Of a DNA stretch of 64,000 nucleotides, positions 1 through 8,689 are shown piece by piece. Position 1 is the first letter of the stretch. Every line of letters starts with the position of its first letter. The DNA comes from CAYFPX01 sp964519895 (GTDB taxonomy: Bacteria; Myxococcota_A; UBA796; CAJQPC01): positions 1 to 64,000 of the forward strand of contig CAZFLE010000024.1 of assembly GCA_964519895.1 (NCBI GenBank), in the 5' to 3' direction. Below the pieces are notes generated by a model. It was not told where the DNA came from. It saw nothing but the letters and a program-made list of their open reading frames with translations, and ran no database searches. The translations under genes and the position numbers were made by a program.

Positions 1-111
1 CCAACGGCCGTAGTGGCACGAAACCACGCCACATCTCCGACTGGCGCGGCGCCAACGGCCGTAGTGGCACGAAACCACGCCACATCGCCAACTGGCGCGT
101 CGCCAACGGCC
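1..111. repeat. 51-bp tandem repeat, two full copies plus a stub
   Basis: Unit 1 (1-51) and unit 2 (52-102) differ at only about three positions, and a third copy begins at 103 but is lost after about 10 bases. Each unit contains a short inverted repeat (GTGG...CCAC) and a GC-rich palindromic end. The array runs off the left edge, so total copy number is unknown. The rest of the gap to the first gene holds only a possible promoter. Confidence 0.85.
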
Positions 112-143
112 CTCGCCGCCCACCCCTGGCCCTGACCACGATG

Positions 144-149
144 TAGACT
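144..149 (+). promoter_or_regulatory. Possible -10 element TAGACT
   Basis: TAGACT lies 36 bp before the ATG of the KAP-type NTPase. The identical hexamer occurs at 6348 and 26756, each time 25-70 bp before a plus-strand gene, which supports a promoter role in otherwise very GC-rich spacers. No convincing -35 box is visible. Confidence 0.4.
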
Positions 150-185
150 CGCCCCAGGACGCCCTCCTCCCAGGGCGTGAGGCAC

Positions 186-3101
186 ATGGTCGAAGACTCA
201 CCGGAACGCCCGGTCACCCCCTTGGGCGACCAGGCAGTGGGAACCTGTGCCGAGGACGGCCTCGGCTTCCTGGATCGCTTCGTCGTGCCCTTGGCCCGGC
301 GGGTGGCCGACCGGGACCTGCGGGACTCCACCGTGGTCGGCGTCTATGGGGAGTGGGGGTCGGGCAAGAGCAGCCTGATGAACATGCTCAGGCGGCTCGT
401 GGCCGGCGACGACACCGCCTCTGGGTTCAACCCCAAGGCCCACGCCGAGTGCCTGTGCGTGACCTTCACCGCGTGGAAGTACAACGAGGAGGCCAGCCTG
501 TGGCGAGCGCTGGTGGGCACTGTGCTGGATGGCGTGCTGGCGCTGGACGACGACGTGACGGAGCCACCACCCAGGTGGCAGCGCGCCTGGTCCCGGCTCC
601 GGGGAAAGTCCACCCGGACGGTCCAGGAGTGGGACGCCGAGCGCTGGAAGCGGCAGCAGGACCTGCAGCGCATCCGCGAGACCTTGTACGGCGAGGTCGT
701 CGAGAAGCAGCGCAGGCTGCGCATCCTGTGGGCCCGGCTGGGCGGCGCCCTGGCCGTCGCCGCGTCGCTGGGCTGGGCGATGTGGTCCATGGACTCGGGT
801 CAGGAGTCCCTGGTGCTCGACGCGGTGGCCATGTCCCTGGGGGCCGGAGGTGCCGGCACCCTGTGGCAGGGCGCCATGATCTGGAAGCCCCGCAAGGACA
901 AGAAGAAGGCGCTGGCCGGCGACCTGGCGAAGAAGCTCTCCGGGGCCTTCGAGGTGGTCGACGACGTGCTGCGGGTCCACCAGCGAGTCGAGTACGTGGA
1001 GCAGTTCGCCACGGCCTTCCAGCACGTGGTCGAACACTTCCTGGATGGGCGCCGGCTGGTCATCTTCGTGGACGACCTGGATCGCTGCCTGCCCGACAAG
1101 GCGGTTGGCGTGCTCGAGGGCATCAAGCTCTTCCTGAGCGTGCCGAACACGGTGTTCGTGGTCGGGGTCGACGTCCAGGTGCTCGCCCGGGGCATCCAGG
1201 TCCACTACGCCCAGCGGGGACTGGCGCCCACCGACGGCCAGCTGCTGGGCGTGGACGGCCTGCGCTACCTGGAGAAGATCGTCCAGCTGCCGTTCACCAT
1301 CCCGCCGATCTCGCCGGAAAAGCTGGGCACCAGCCGGCTGGCACAGCAGCTGCTGGCCGACGGCGACGACGGGGCCTGGCTGGACATCGGCATCCGGGGC
1401 TTCGCCGGCAACCCCCGCTCGGTCAAGCGCTTCGCGACGATCTACAGGCACCACCTCGAGGTCCTCCAGGCCCACGAGGACAGCCTGCCCGAGGGCGAGA
1501 CCCGGCACAGCCAGGGTCGGGAGCTGCACCTGGCCAAGCTGCTGGTGCTGCGGGAGCACCACCGCTGGCAGGCGCTCTTCGAGCTCATGAAGAACCACCA
1601 GGTCGCCGGTCACGCGGCCCTGCTGCGGGAGACGCCCCTGGCGGTGCTGGAGCGCGTCGCGCGAGATCCCGAGGAGCGCAAGGCCTTCGCGGAGCAGGTG
1701 GGGCACGGCGGGAACCAGGCGCTGCGCGCCTTTGCCGAGGACGGTGAGCTGATGGCCTTCCTGGGGCTGGAGCCGCCGTTCGGGGGCGAGGCGCCGGTGG
1801 ACCCGATCCCGCTGATCTTCTTTGGGGCGCCGCCGGAGCCCGAGTCCACGGTGCCGCTGCTCCACGACACCCTGCTGGCCTCGCTGAGCTCTCCCGATCG
1901 ACTGGCCCGTTCGAGGGCGGTCGATGGCATGCGCAGGCTGGAGTACGCCGAGCGCGAGGCGCTGGTCCAGGACTTCTTGAACCGGGTCTTGTTGTGGGCG
2001 GACGTCGGCGGCGAGGGCAGCGAGCGCCTGGGCGACGCTGCACAGTCGCTGCTGGACCTGTTGGACATGGGGATCGGCACCGACGTCGTGCAGTCCCGAG
2101 CGGGCCAGCTCAAGGACCTGGCGGCTCAGCAAGGCCTGGAGTCCAGGCTGTTGGGCTCCGAGCGGGCCCGACAGAAGCTCGAGGAGGTCGGGACCAAGGC
2201 CGGATCTTGGCCCCCAGCTATTCAGGTGGACCCGCTGGAGACGGACCTGATGGACTTCGGGGGCGCGGTCGACAGGGTCCGGGCCCTCCTGTTGGAACCG
2301 GGGGCAGCCCGCCTGGTGGGCGTGCTAGGGCCCCGGGGATCCGGCAAGTCGACGTTCCTGAAGCTGCTCGAGAGCAGCCTGGACGACGACAGCGTCACCT
2401 GGGTTCTCCCGCGCGAGCTGGGTGCCGCTGAGCTCGAATCCACTCTGGCGTCGCTCAAGAGCCTGGGCGGCGATCGGATCGTGTTCGTGGATGGGTTCGA
2501 CGAGATTCGGCCGACGCGCCAGTCCCAACTGCTGGAGCAGCTCAGCGAGCTCGTGGAGTCCCGTGAAGGCGCGTCGTTCCGAGTGGTCCTGACCGCTGGC
2601 ACGGATGCCCTGGCCTACGCCCTGGGCCGCCGCAAGCTGGGCATCGACGACTACCTGGACGCGATCTACGACCTGTCCCTCCCCGGCACCGAGCAGCTCC
2701 TGGGATGGCTGGAGCGGGCTCTGGACGGCGTCGCGGGGCGTGAGGCCCTGGTCGCCCTCCAGAGCTGGCTGGAGCCGACGCCCCGGGGGCTCCGCCTGGC
2801 CGCAAGTCGCTTCATGAGCCTGCAGCAGGCCCTGGGCAGCCAGGACCCCCCAATCTCGGACCACGTCGTGGCCATGGTGGTCGTGGCGTCGATCCGCTGG
2901 CCCGCGCTCGTCCGCTCTCCCCAGCGCTACTCAGAGCTGCTGGATCGCCCGAAGCGGGTGCAGGGCATGGTGGCGCAGTGGGAGAAGAAGGGGCTGCTGC
3001 TGGACGGGGACGACCTGTTGCGGCTCCTTCGGACAGCAGGCCTACCGGGCCGCGAGGCCTGGACCCGGGCCTGCGCCGCCGCATCCGAGTGGCTCCGGTA
3101 G
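186..3101 (+). CDS. KAP-type P-loop NTPase with a second C-terminal P-loop domain
   Basis: About 970 residues. The N-terminal half is a KAP NTPase: Walker A GEWGSGKS near residue 55, a large insertion with two hydrophobic segments (about residues 185-235, a typical KAP membrane insertion), and Walker B 'VIFVDDLDRC' near residue 295, followed by the KAP-like segment reading GIKLFLSVPNTVF. The C-terminal third carries a second P-loop, GPRGSGKST near residue 715, with Walker B 'IVFVDGFDEI', as in STAND-like NTPases. KAP ATPases are membrane-associated and some act in phage defence or signalling; the role here is unknown. ATG at 186 was chosen; an in-frame GTG at 177 is also possible. It stands alone and converges on the PhoX-family gene. 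The double NTPase architecture is the unusual feature. Confidence 0.75.
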   Translation: MVEDSPERPVTPLGDQAVGTCAEDGLGFLDRFVVPLARRVADRDLRDSTVVGVYGEWGSGKSSLMNMLRRLVAGDDTASGFNPKAHAECLCVTFTAWKYNEEASLWRALVGTVLDGVLALDDDVTEPPPRWQRAWSRLRGKSTRTVQEWDAERWKRQQDLQRIRETLYGEVVEKQRRLRILWARLGGALAVAASLGWAMWSMDSGQESLVLDAVAMSLGAGGAGTLWQGAMIWKPRKDKKKALAGDLAKKLSGAFEVVDDVLRVHQRVEYVEQFATAFQHVVEHFLDGRRLVIFVDDLDRCLPDKAVGVLEGIKLFLSVPNTVFVVGVDVQVLARGIQVHYAQRGLAPTDGQLLGVDGLRYLEKIVQLPFTIPPISPEKLGTSRLAQQLLADGDDGAWLDIGIRGFAGNPRSVKRFATIYRHHLEVLQAHEDSLPEGETRHSQGRELHLAKLLVLREHHRWQALFELMKNHQVAGHAALLRETPLAVLERVARDPEERKAFAEQVGHGGNQALRAFAEDGELMAFLGLEPPFGGEAPVDPIPLIFFGAPPEPESTVPLLHDTLLASLSSPDRLARSRAVDGMRRLEYAEREALVQDFLNRVLLWADVGGEGSERLGDAAQSLLDLLDMGIGTDVVQSRAGQLKDLAAQQGLESRLLGSERARQKLEEVGTKAGSWPPAIQVDPLETDLMDFGGAVDRVRALLLEPGAARLVGVLGPRGSGKSTFLKLLESSLDDDSVTWVLPRELGAAELESTLASLKSLGGDRIVFVDGFDEIRPTRQSQLLEQLSELVESREGASFRVVLTAGTDALAYALGRRKLGIDDYLDAIYDLSLPGTEQLLGWLERALDGVAGREALVALQSWLEPTPRGLRLAASRFMSLQQALGSQDPPISDHVVAMVVVASIRWPALVRSPQRYSELLDRPKRVQGMVAQWEKKGLLLDGDDLLRLLRTAGLPGREAWTRACAAASEWLR

Positions 3102-3112
3102 GAGACAGCAGC

Positions 3113-5011
3113 TCACCACAGTGCCGGAAGCGGCCCGATGATCCCATCGGTCCCCTCTTTGTCCTGAGGGGTCTCCGCAGCCGGCAGCCCTCGCTCGTCG
3201 AACGGACCATGGACCACCACCTTGAGGTAGGTCCAGGCCCCCAGGGTAAACGTGTAGATCCCGGTGTTCTCGGCCCCATAGGGCGCGGTGAAGATGCGAT
3301 CGAGCGTGCCGTCCCGCACGTGGTACGCCCACACCGAGTCGTTCTGCTGCATGCGGGAGTCCTCGGCGACCAGGAGCAGGTGGTAGCCGGGCAGGTAGTG
3401 CAGGTTGTCCGGGTTGGCGATGCCCGAGACCAGGCAGCCGTTCTCGGCGAAGAGCTTGCTGAGGGGAAAGGGGGTCTCGGTCCCCACCAGCACGGCCGAA
3501 GCCCGCTGGGCCACGTGGTCGCTGCCCACGGTGTGGTCGGTGCCAAGCGCCAGCCCGTAGACGGCACCACAGTCGTTCTGGTCCAGGCGGATGTCGTTGC
3601 GGCCCCCGTCGTCGTGGCCGCCCTTGCCCTCGTCGAGCATGCCGTGGTCGATCTCGGAGATGGCCAGGTACAGCCGCTCGTTGTCCGGGTCGTGGGTGAT
3701 GCCCTCGGACTTTCGCAGCTCGGTGGTGGCCCCCATCAAGGCAGCGTAGCGGTCGGTCTCCAGCCGGGACGCGGCGACCGCCATGCCGTCGATCAGGTCC
3801 AGGCACTCGAACCCGAAGGTGGTGTTCACCGGGGAGTAGCCGACGGGGCAGGTGTAGGTGGGCGAGCCTTCCTTGTCCCGCAAAGAGTCGGTGGCCCGGA
3901 ACAGGTCCGAGAACGAGGTCCCGGCGGCCACGTGCCCGTCGATCTCGGCGTCGGTGGCGTGCCCCAGCGAGACCCAGTCCAGATCGGCCTGGCCGGCGCC
4001 CGCGTCGTCGGTCTGGGTCCAGACCATGGCGTAGAGCGTGCCGGCGCTCAGGTCCCCGGCGACGTCGGCCACGTACAGGTACAGCGCCCCGTTGGACTCG
4101 TCGTCGGAGACGTAGACCGTGCGCTGGTCGGGCATCACCAGGGCCAGCTCGACGCTCGTGCGGCCCAGGCTGCGGTGTCGGACCACGTCGGTGTCGTCGT
4201 CGCTGACGCTGACCTCGAAGGGAAAGCCGTAGCGGTAGGGGTCGTAGTCCTGGCGCAGGTCGTCCAGGACGATGTTGTCCGGGATCCGGTCTTCGTCGTC
4301 GTCGGTGTAGATGTCGTGGCCCCAGTACCGCGCGAAGCCCTTGATGTAGGACGACAGGTCCGACCACTCCTCGGCGTTCTCCCAGCGACGGGCGTCCGGC
4401 GGGTACTCCTCGCCACCCAGATGGCTGCCCCAGGGGGTCATGCTGGCGGCGCAGGGCACGTGCAGACCGCCCAGGTCCGACAGGTCCAGCGGCGCGGTCG
4501 CCGTGGCTGTGAGGGTGCCGCTGTCCGGGTCCTGGTCCAGCAGGGTCCGGTACAGGGCGCCGGGGCTGTCCTCGACGTGGCTGATGCCGACGATCGCGCC
4601 GCTGGACGTCTGGTGCAGCGACGAGAACTCCTGGTCGGCCGAGACGATCTCCTCGCCGTCGCCGTTGAGCAGCGGGGTGCCGTCGGCACCGATCAGGCGC
4701 CCGAACACGGCGTCCCCGTCGGGGCTGTCCCGCCCCCTCAGCTGGATCTGGTACGCCGTCGCATAGGACTGGTCGTCCAGCCAGACCTGGGGGCTCGCCC
4801 GGGCCGTGCGGCCGGCGTCCTCGTCTTGGGGCAGACCCACATCGGCAAACCGCAGCGTGCGCGGCGCCGGTGGCTGGCTGTCCCGTGTGTCCAGGGTCCC
4901 GGCGCTGTCCGCGTCGTCGGTCCCCGGCGTGCCGACGGTGCCGGACTGGCCCTGGCAGCCGCCCAGGGCCAGGACTCCGAGCAGCGCAGCGCAGGCGGGG
5001 TGAAGGGGCAA
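3113..5011 (-). CDS. PhoX-family (DUF839) lipoprotein
   Basis: 632 residues from a TTG start at 5011, just 8 bp after the stop of the upstream copper monooxygenase gene, so the two are likely co-transcribed. The N-terminus is a lipoprotein signal ending in the lipobox ALGGC, followed by a Gly/Thr/Asp linker. The body has PhoX/DUF839 features: a 'TPWGSHLGGEEY' segment and, later, 'RKSEGITHDPDNERLYLAI', where PhoX enzymes bind their metal cofactor. PhoX proteins are extracytoplasmic calcium/iron phosphatases, but many DUF839 members are uncharacterised, so phosphatase activity is an inference. The frame stays open well upstream through the neighbouring gene, but the signal peptide fixes the start near 5011. 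Confidence 0.72.
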   Translation of the reverse strand: MPLHPACAALLGVLALGGCQGQSGTVGTPGTDDADSAGTLDTRDSQPPAPRTLRFADVGLPQDEDAGRTARASPQVWLDDQSYATAYQIQLRGRDSPDGDAVFGRLIGADGTPLLNGDGEEIVSADQEFSSLHQTSSGAIVGISHVEDSPGALYRTLLDQDPDSGTLTATATAPLDLSDLGGLHVPCAASMTPWGSHLGGEEYPPDARRWENAEEWSDLSSYIKGFARYWGHDIYTDDDEDRIPDNIVLDDLRQDYDPYRYGFPFEVSVSDDDTDVVRHRSLGRTSVELALVMPDQRTVYVSDDESNGALYLYVADVAGDLSAGTLYAMVWTQTDDAGAGQADLDWVSLGHATDAEIDGHVAAGTSFSDLFRATDSLRDKEGSPTYTCPVGYSPVNTTFGFECLDLIDGMAVAASRLETDRYAALMGATTELRKSEGITHDPDNERLYLAISEIDHGMLDEGKGGHDDGGRNDIRLDQNDCGAVYGLALGTDHTVGSDHVAQRASAVLVGTETPFPLSKLFAENGCLVSGIANPDNLHYLPGYHLLLVAEDSRMQQNDSVWAYHVRDGTLDRIFTAPYGAENTGIYTFTLGAWTYLKVVVHGPFDERGLPAAETPQDKEGTDGIIGPLPALW

Positions 5012-5019
5012 GGGCCCGC

Positions 5020-6282
5020 TCAGTCCCGGCTCATGAGCCCGAAGAAGAAGCACATCTCCTCGTCGGTGCGTTCGCCGTACCCAGTAGTCACCGGCGGGTC
5101 GTGGATCAGGTCCGGGTTGGACGTGGAGTTGTTCCACGTGCAGGAGAAGCCGACCTCGCCACCCCGCTCGAGCTGGATGGGCTCCTTGTACTCGTACATG
5201 ACCTGGTTGCTGAAGTCGTAGGAGCCGTCGACCATGCAGCTCTCGTCGCCGTCCGGGTCGGTGTAGGACATCTGGAACTCGCTCCCGAGCACGTGCATGT
5301 GCGGCAGCATGGTGTAGACGGTCAGGTCCCGGTCGATGTCGTCCTTGCCGAGGCGCTGGTAGGCCTCTTCTCCGGCGGGGATCTGGAAGAGCTGGATGCC
5401 CCAGAAGTCGAAGTAGGCCGACGTCTCCACGCTGTCGGTGATGTCGAAGGCGTAGCCCGACAGGTCCGAGGTGCCCTTCGCGAGCGTGCCAGGGTCGTAG
5501 TAGTGCATCTGCATCACCAGCTCCTGGCCCCCGTTGAAGCGCACCCCCACGCCTTCGGGCAGCTCGATGGGTAGGGTCCCCGGGGCCCACGCGCCCACGA
5601 TGCTGTTGACGACGTTCCACTCCTGGCCGTCGATGCAGTCGAAGCCCTCTGGGGCCCGGTGCGCATCGGTCAGTGCGCTGGACTGGGCGGTGTAGAGCAC
5701 GATGTGGTGCGCCAGCGGTCGGGTCCCGACGATGGGGGCCATGCCGGTCACGTAGAAGTCGTCGTCGGGCACGTCGTCGAGCACGAAGCAGCGGTACTCG
5801 TTGCCCGGCTGGTCCGGGTTGGAGAACGTGGGCACGTAGGGGGTGTCCATGCGGATCTCCAGGTCTGGATCCACCAGGTCTTCGACCAGCGCGTCCACGT
5901 CGACGCTGTCTGCCACGTCGCCTTCGGCGGTGTCATTGTCCACCCAGGCTGCCAGGACCTCGCGGGCCCCGTCTGAGAGGTGCATGCCCTCGGAGCCCCG
6001 GTAGTCGCGGCACTCGGGATCCGACGCCGGGGGCGGCATCAGGCCGGCATCGATCTGCTCCAGCATGACCTCGGCCATCGCCGACGCGGTCGCGTAGTCG
6101 GTGAAGTCGCCGGTGCCGATGCCGTCGGCGTAGTGGCAGCGCGTGCAGTGGGTCTGGAGGACCGGGCTGACGTCGGCGTGCCAGGTCGTGCCGTCGACCG
6201 AGGCGCCGGCGGAGTCGGAGGTCGTGTCGCCGGTGCAGGCGACCATGCCCAGGGACAGGATCGAGAGGACTGCTGCGCGCAT
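5020..6282 (-). CDS. Cytochrome c / copper type II monooxygenase-like lipoprotein
   Basis: 420 residues from ATG 6282. The signal peptide ends in a lipobox (GMVAC). A single haem c site CTRCH lies near residue 45 in a small cytochrome domain ending in PPP. The C-terminal half resembles copper type II ascorbate-dependent monooxygenases (PHM/DBH fold): 'LAHHIVLYT', 'MQMHYY' and 'MLPHMHVLGS' supply the His/Met ligands of the two copper sites. It probably acts in the periplasm, passing electrons between haem and copper. The frame is open to 6399, but ATG 6282 is the only start that gives a signal peptide. It is followed by the PhoX-family gene and diverges from the multihaem cytochrome gene. Confidence 0.8.
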   Translation of the reverse strand: MRAAVLSILSLGMVACTGDTTSDSAGASVDGTTWHADVSPVLQTHCTRCHYADGIGTGDFTDYATASAMAEVMLEQIDAGLMPPPASDPECRDYRGSEGMHLSDGAREVLAAWVDNDTAEGDVADSVDVDALVEDLVDPDLEIRMDTPYVPTFSNPDQPGNEYRCFVLDDVPDDDFYVTGMAPIVGTRPLAHHIVLYTAQSSALTDAHRAPEGFDCIDGQEWNVVNSIVGAWAPGTLPIELPEGVGVRFNGGQELVMQMHYYDPGTLAKGTSDLSGYAFDITDSVETSAYFDFWGIQLFQIPAGEEAYQRLGKDDIDRDLTVYTMLPHMHVLGSEFQMSYTDPDGDESCMVDGSYDFSNQVMYEYKEPIQLERGGEVGFSCTWNNSTSNPDLIHDPPVTTGYGERTDEEMCFFFGLMSRD

Positions 6283-6347
6283 CGGGGACCTCGGGTGCGT
6301 CGGGCGGAAACGTAGAGCCTCGCGGGCGGGGCAGCAACACGACCGCG

Positions 6348-6353
6348 TAGACT
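6348..6353 (+). promoter_or_regulatory. Possible -10 element TAGACT
   Basis: The second occurrence of TAGACT, in the 131-bp divergent spacer between the copper monooxygenase gene and the multihaem cytochrome gene. The TAG of this hexamer is also the in-frame stop that limits how far the cytochrome gene can extend upstream. Confidence 0.4.
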
Positions 6354-6413
6354 CCGACCTGCTCCTCGAGGTGTGCCATCCCCGCGCTGCTCTCCGCACC
6401 CTGGATCCTGCTC

Positions 6414-7916
6414 GTGGGCTGCACAGGCACTCCGGCGGACACGGGGTCCCAGGAAGCAGCGCCGTTGTACGTCGGTGCCGACGCCTGTGGAGCCTGCCAC
6501 GAGACCGGCGGGACCGACCTGCCCTCGGACACCTGGCCTGGCACGATGATGGCCAACGCGACCCGGGACCCGCTGTTCCGAGCCGCCGTCGCCTGGGCGG
6601 ATCAGGCCGAGCCCGGCGTCGGCTCCTTCTGCCTGGACTGCCACAGCCCCATCGGCGCGGCTCGGGGCCACACCAGCGCGAGCGATGGCAGCGGACTGGA
6701 CGACATCGACCGCCAGGGTGTGGGCTGCGAGGCCTGTCACCTGGCCGCTTCGACCCAGGAGGCCGCGCCCTATGCCGCTGGCAATGCCCAGCTGACCTAC
6801 CCCGGGGACGGGGTGGTGCGCGGCCCCTACGGGGACTTCGACGTGCCCGAGCACGGGTCGCTCCAGGACCCCAACCTGTCCTCGTCAGCCTTCTGCGGGC
6901 AGTGCCACCTGGTCACGACCCAACGCGAGCTGGTCAGCATCGATGGCTACCCCCTGGGCGAGGACTACCCCCTCGACACGACGTGGCTGGAGTGGCAACA
7001 GAGCGACTACGCCCTCTCGACCAGCGACGTCACGACCGGGTGCATCGACTGCCACATGCTGCCGGCGGACCAGGACCAGGCCGTCTCCAACGTGGCTGGC
7101 TCCCCGGTCCGGCCCGCCCCGCGCCGCCACGCCTTCGTGGGTGGCAACCACTGGGGGATCCAGGCGGTGATGGCCGCGGACCCGGACCGGGCCGCGCAGT
7201 ACCCGGCGGCCTTCCAGCTCGCGCTGGACGAGACCCTCGAGCAGCTCGGAAGGGCGGTGAGTGTGGGCTTCACCCGACTCCCGGGCGTGCTGGAACCGGG
7301 GACCACCGAGTCCCTCCGAGTCAAGGTGGAGAACCTCACCGGCCACAAGTTCCCCACCGGTTTCGCCGACAGCAGGCGAGCCTGGATCCAGGTCGTCGGG
7401 TTCTCGTCGACGGACACCGAGACCGTCCTGCTCGGGGACTACGACGCCGCCAGCGGGGAGCTGGTGTCTCCCCGCCAGACCCACATCTATCGGGCGGTGC
7501 CCGGTCGATGGACCGACGACGGCGGGGTCGAGGAGTCCAACCTGGTCCTCCAGGACATGGTCCTGGTCGACACCCGCATCCCGCCGCTGGGCATGCGCCC
7601 CAGCGCCGTCACCGCGCCGACCCAGGAATTCAAGTTCAGCGAGTACCCCTACGACACCATCGACTACGTGGACTCTCTCGGACGCTACCGCCACTACGAC
7701 GACGCCGAGCTGGTGGTGGTGGTGCCCGAAGACGCGCCCACGCTCGTGGCGCTCGAGGCTCGGGTGCTCTACCAGTCGATCACGCGGCACTACATCGATG
7801 CGCTGATCGAGGGGCTGGGCGCCGAGGAATCGGGGACTTCGCTGGAGCAGGCCTACAACGACACCGAGGGGGGCCCGCCACTGGTGATTGCGACCGCTCG
7901 CGTGGCCTTGGAGTAG
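6414..7916 (+). CDS. Multihaem cytochrome c lipoprotein
   Basis: 500 residues from the first conventional start, GTG 6414. Five CxxCH haem sites lie in the N-terminal 230 residues: CGACH, CLDCH, CEACH, CGQCH and CIDCH. The C-terminal half contains 'ENLTGHKFPTGFADSRRAW', seen in periplasmic multihaem cytochromes related to the cytochrome c554 group. Codons upstream of 6414 read as a hydrophobic signal ending L-L-V-G-C, a lipobox whose Cys is codon 3 of the annotated frame. The true start is therefore probably upstream, but between the in-frame TAG at 6348 and GTG 6414 only CTG (6387) or ATC (6378) is available. Likely role: extracytoplasmic electron transfer alongside the divergent copper/haem protein. 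Confidence 0.8.
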   Translation: MGCTGTPADTGSQEAAPLYVGADACGACHETGGTDLPSDTWPGTMMANATRDPLFRAAVAWADQAEPGVGSFCLDCHSPIGAARGHTSASDGSGLDDIDRQGVGCEACHLAASTQEAAPYAAGNAQLTYPGDGVVRGPYGDFDVPEHGSLQDPNLSSSAFCGQCHLVTTQRELVSIDGYPLGEDYPLDTTWLEWQQSDYALSTSDVTTGCIDCHMLPADQDQAVSNVAGSPVRPAPRRHAFVGGNHWGIQAVMAADPDRAAQYPAAFQLALDETLEQLGRAVSVGFTRLPGVLEPGTTESLRVKVENLTGHKFPTGFADSRRAWIQVVGFSSTDTETVLLGDYDAASGELVSPRQTHIYRAVPGRWTDDGGVEESNLVLQDMVLVDTRIPPLGMRPSAVTAPTQEFKFSEYPYDTIDYVDSLGRYRHYDDAELVVVVPEDAPTLVALEARVLYQSITRHYIDALIEGLGAEESGTSLEQAYNDTEGGPPLVIATARVALE

Positions 7917-7929
7917 TGCCCGACCGCAG

Positions 7930-8208
7930 CTACATGCCGGTCATGCCAGAGTCCGAGTGCATGCCGGAGTCGTCCATGTGGGCGTCTTCCATGCACATCT
8001 CCATGCCCATGTCGTCATGGAACATGCAGACCGCCATCTCGTCGCAGGGCGTGGCTTCCTGCCACGCGCCGTCGACACAGGTTCGGAGGGAGTCTGACCC
8101 CAGACACTCCTGCTCGCCGTGTTCGCACTCGACCTCGACGTCGCTGGTGCAGGCGGCGAGGAGCGAGGTGCTGGCCAGCAGCACGAGGATGATCTGTGGG
8201 ATGCGCAT
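7930..8208 (-). CDS. Small Met-rich lipoprotein
   Basis: 92 residues. The signal peptide ends in lipobox LLAAC. The short domain has six or more Cys in a pattern resembling small disulfide-rich lipoproteins (EC, QEC, TC, PC, VC, MC). The last 30 residues are rich in Met, His and Asp (M-x-M-x-M spacing), suggesting copper or silver binding. It is last in a minus-strand run with the PstS-like, porin and selenoredoxin genes, 9 bp after the PstS-like stop. No homologous family is recognised. Confidence 0.7.
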   Translation of the reverse strand: MRIPQIILVLLASTSLLAACTSDVEVECEHGEQECLGSDSLRTCVDGAWQEATPCDEMAVCMFHDDMGMEMCMEDAHMDDSGMHSDSGMTGM

Positions 8209-8217
8209 GAGTTCACC

Positions 8218-8688
8218 TCATTGCCCGATCGGGGCAAGTGCTGGGGGGAGTCCTTCGGATGGAAGCGGGCCCAGGGCGCCCTGGGTGCTCTGGAGCACGC
8301 CAACGGACTCGGCCACGCTGCCCACCTCTGTGGGCCGGGTCGAGGAGCCCCGGAAGACCCGCTGCAGCAACTGCTTGCGGAACGCGGCCTCGGGCATGCC
8401 CAGGACCTCTTCCGCCATCCATGTCATGGCTGGGTGGCCCTTGGGCAGCAGGACCAGCACCACCGGGCTGCCATCGGGCCAGTTCGAGGCGCCGAGCAGC
8501 AGGCCGCGGAGCTGCTTCTTGTCCATCTGACCGTCCAGGGTCGCGCGGTTCACCACCATGCTGAAGCCGGTGGATGCAGCACGAGGCGCGTCGGACTGCA
8601 GGCCGCACACCAGGGCCCCCACGACGACCAGGCGAAGGGCGGCGCGGAGGGCTCGGGGCAGCCAGGCGCGGGTGGAGGGGGTCGTCAT
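8218..8688 (-). CDS. Short PstS-like periplasmic substrate-binding protein
   Basis: 156 residues with an N-terminal hydrophobic segment. The core ('LRGLLLGASNWPDGSPVVLV' followed by a PKGHPAM-like stretch and FRKQLLQRVFRG) resembles the one-lobe phosphate ABC substrate-binding-like proteins common in proteobacteria, which are usually found beside a porin rather than an ABC transporter. It starts one base after the porin stop, so it is translationally linked to the porin. The ligand is unknown. Confidence 0.65.
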   Translation of the reverse strand: MTTPSTRAWLPRALRAALRLVVVGALVCGLQSDAPRAASTGFSMVVNRATLDGQMDKKQLRGLLLGASNWPDGSPVVLVLLPKGHPAMTWMAEEVLGMPEAAFRKQLLQRVFRGSSTRPTEVGSVAESVGVLQSTQGALGPLPSEGLPPALAPIGQ

Positions 8689-8689
8689 T

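Noticed and set aside
1..111. Possible CRISPR repeats (35-bp repeat with 16-bp spacers)
   Set aside because: The 'spacers' are nearly identical to each other and too short; this is a simple 51-bp tandem repeat.
198..2132. Long antisense open frame opposite the KAP-type NTPase
   Set aside because: Low-complexity His/Gln/Arg composition typical of the complementary strand of a high-GC gene; no domain or start signal.
2978..5221. 747-codon open frame on the plus strand opposite the PhoX-family gene
   Set aside because: Val/Gly/Arg-rich shadow; the minus strand has a coherent lipoprotein and family motifs.
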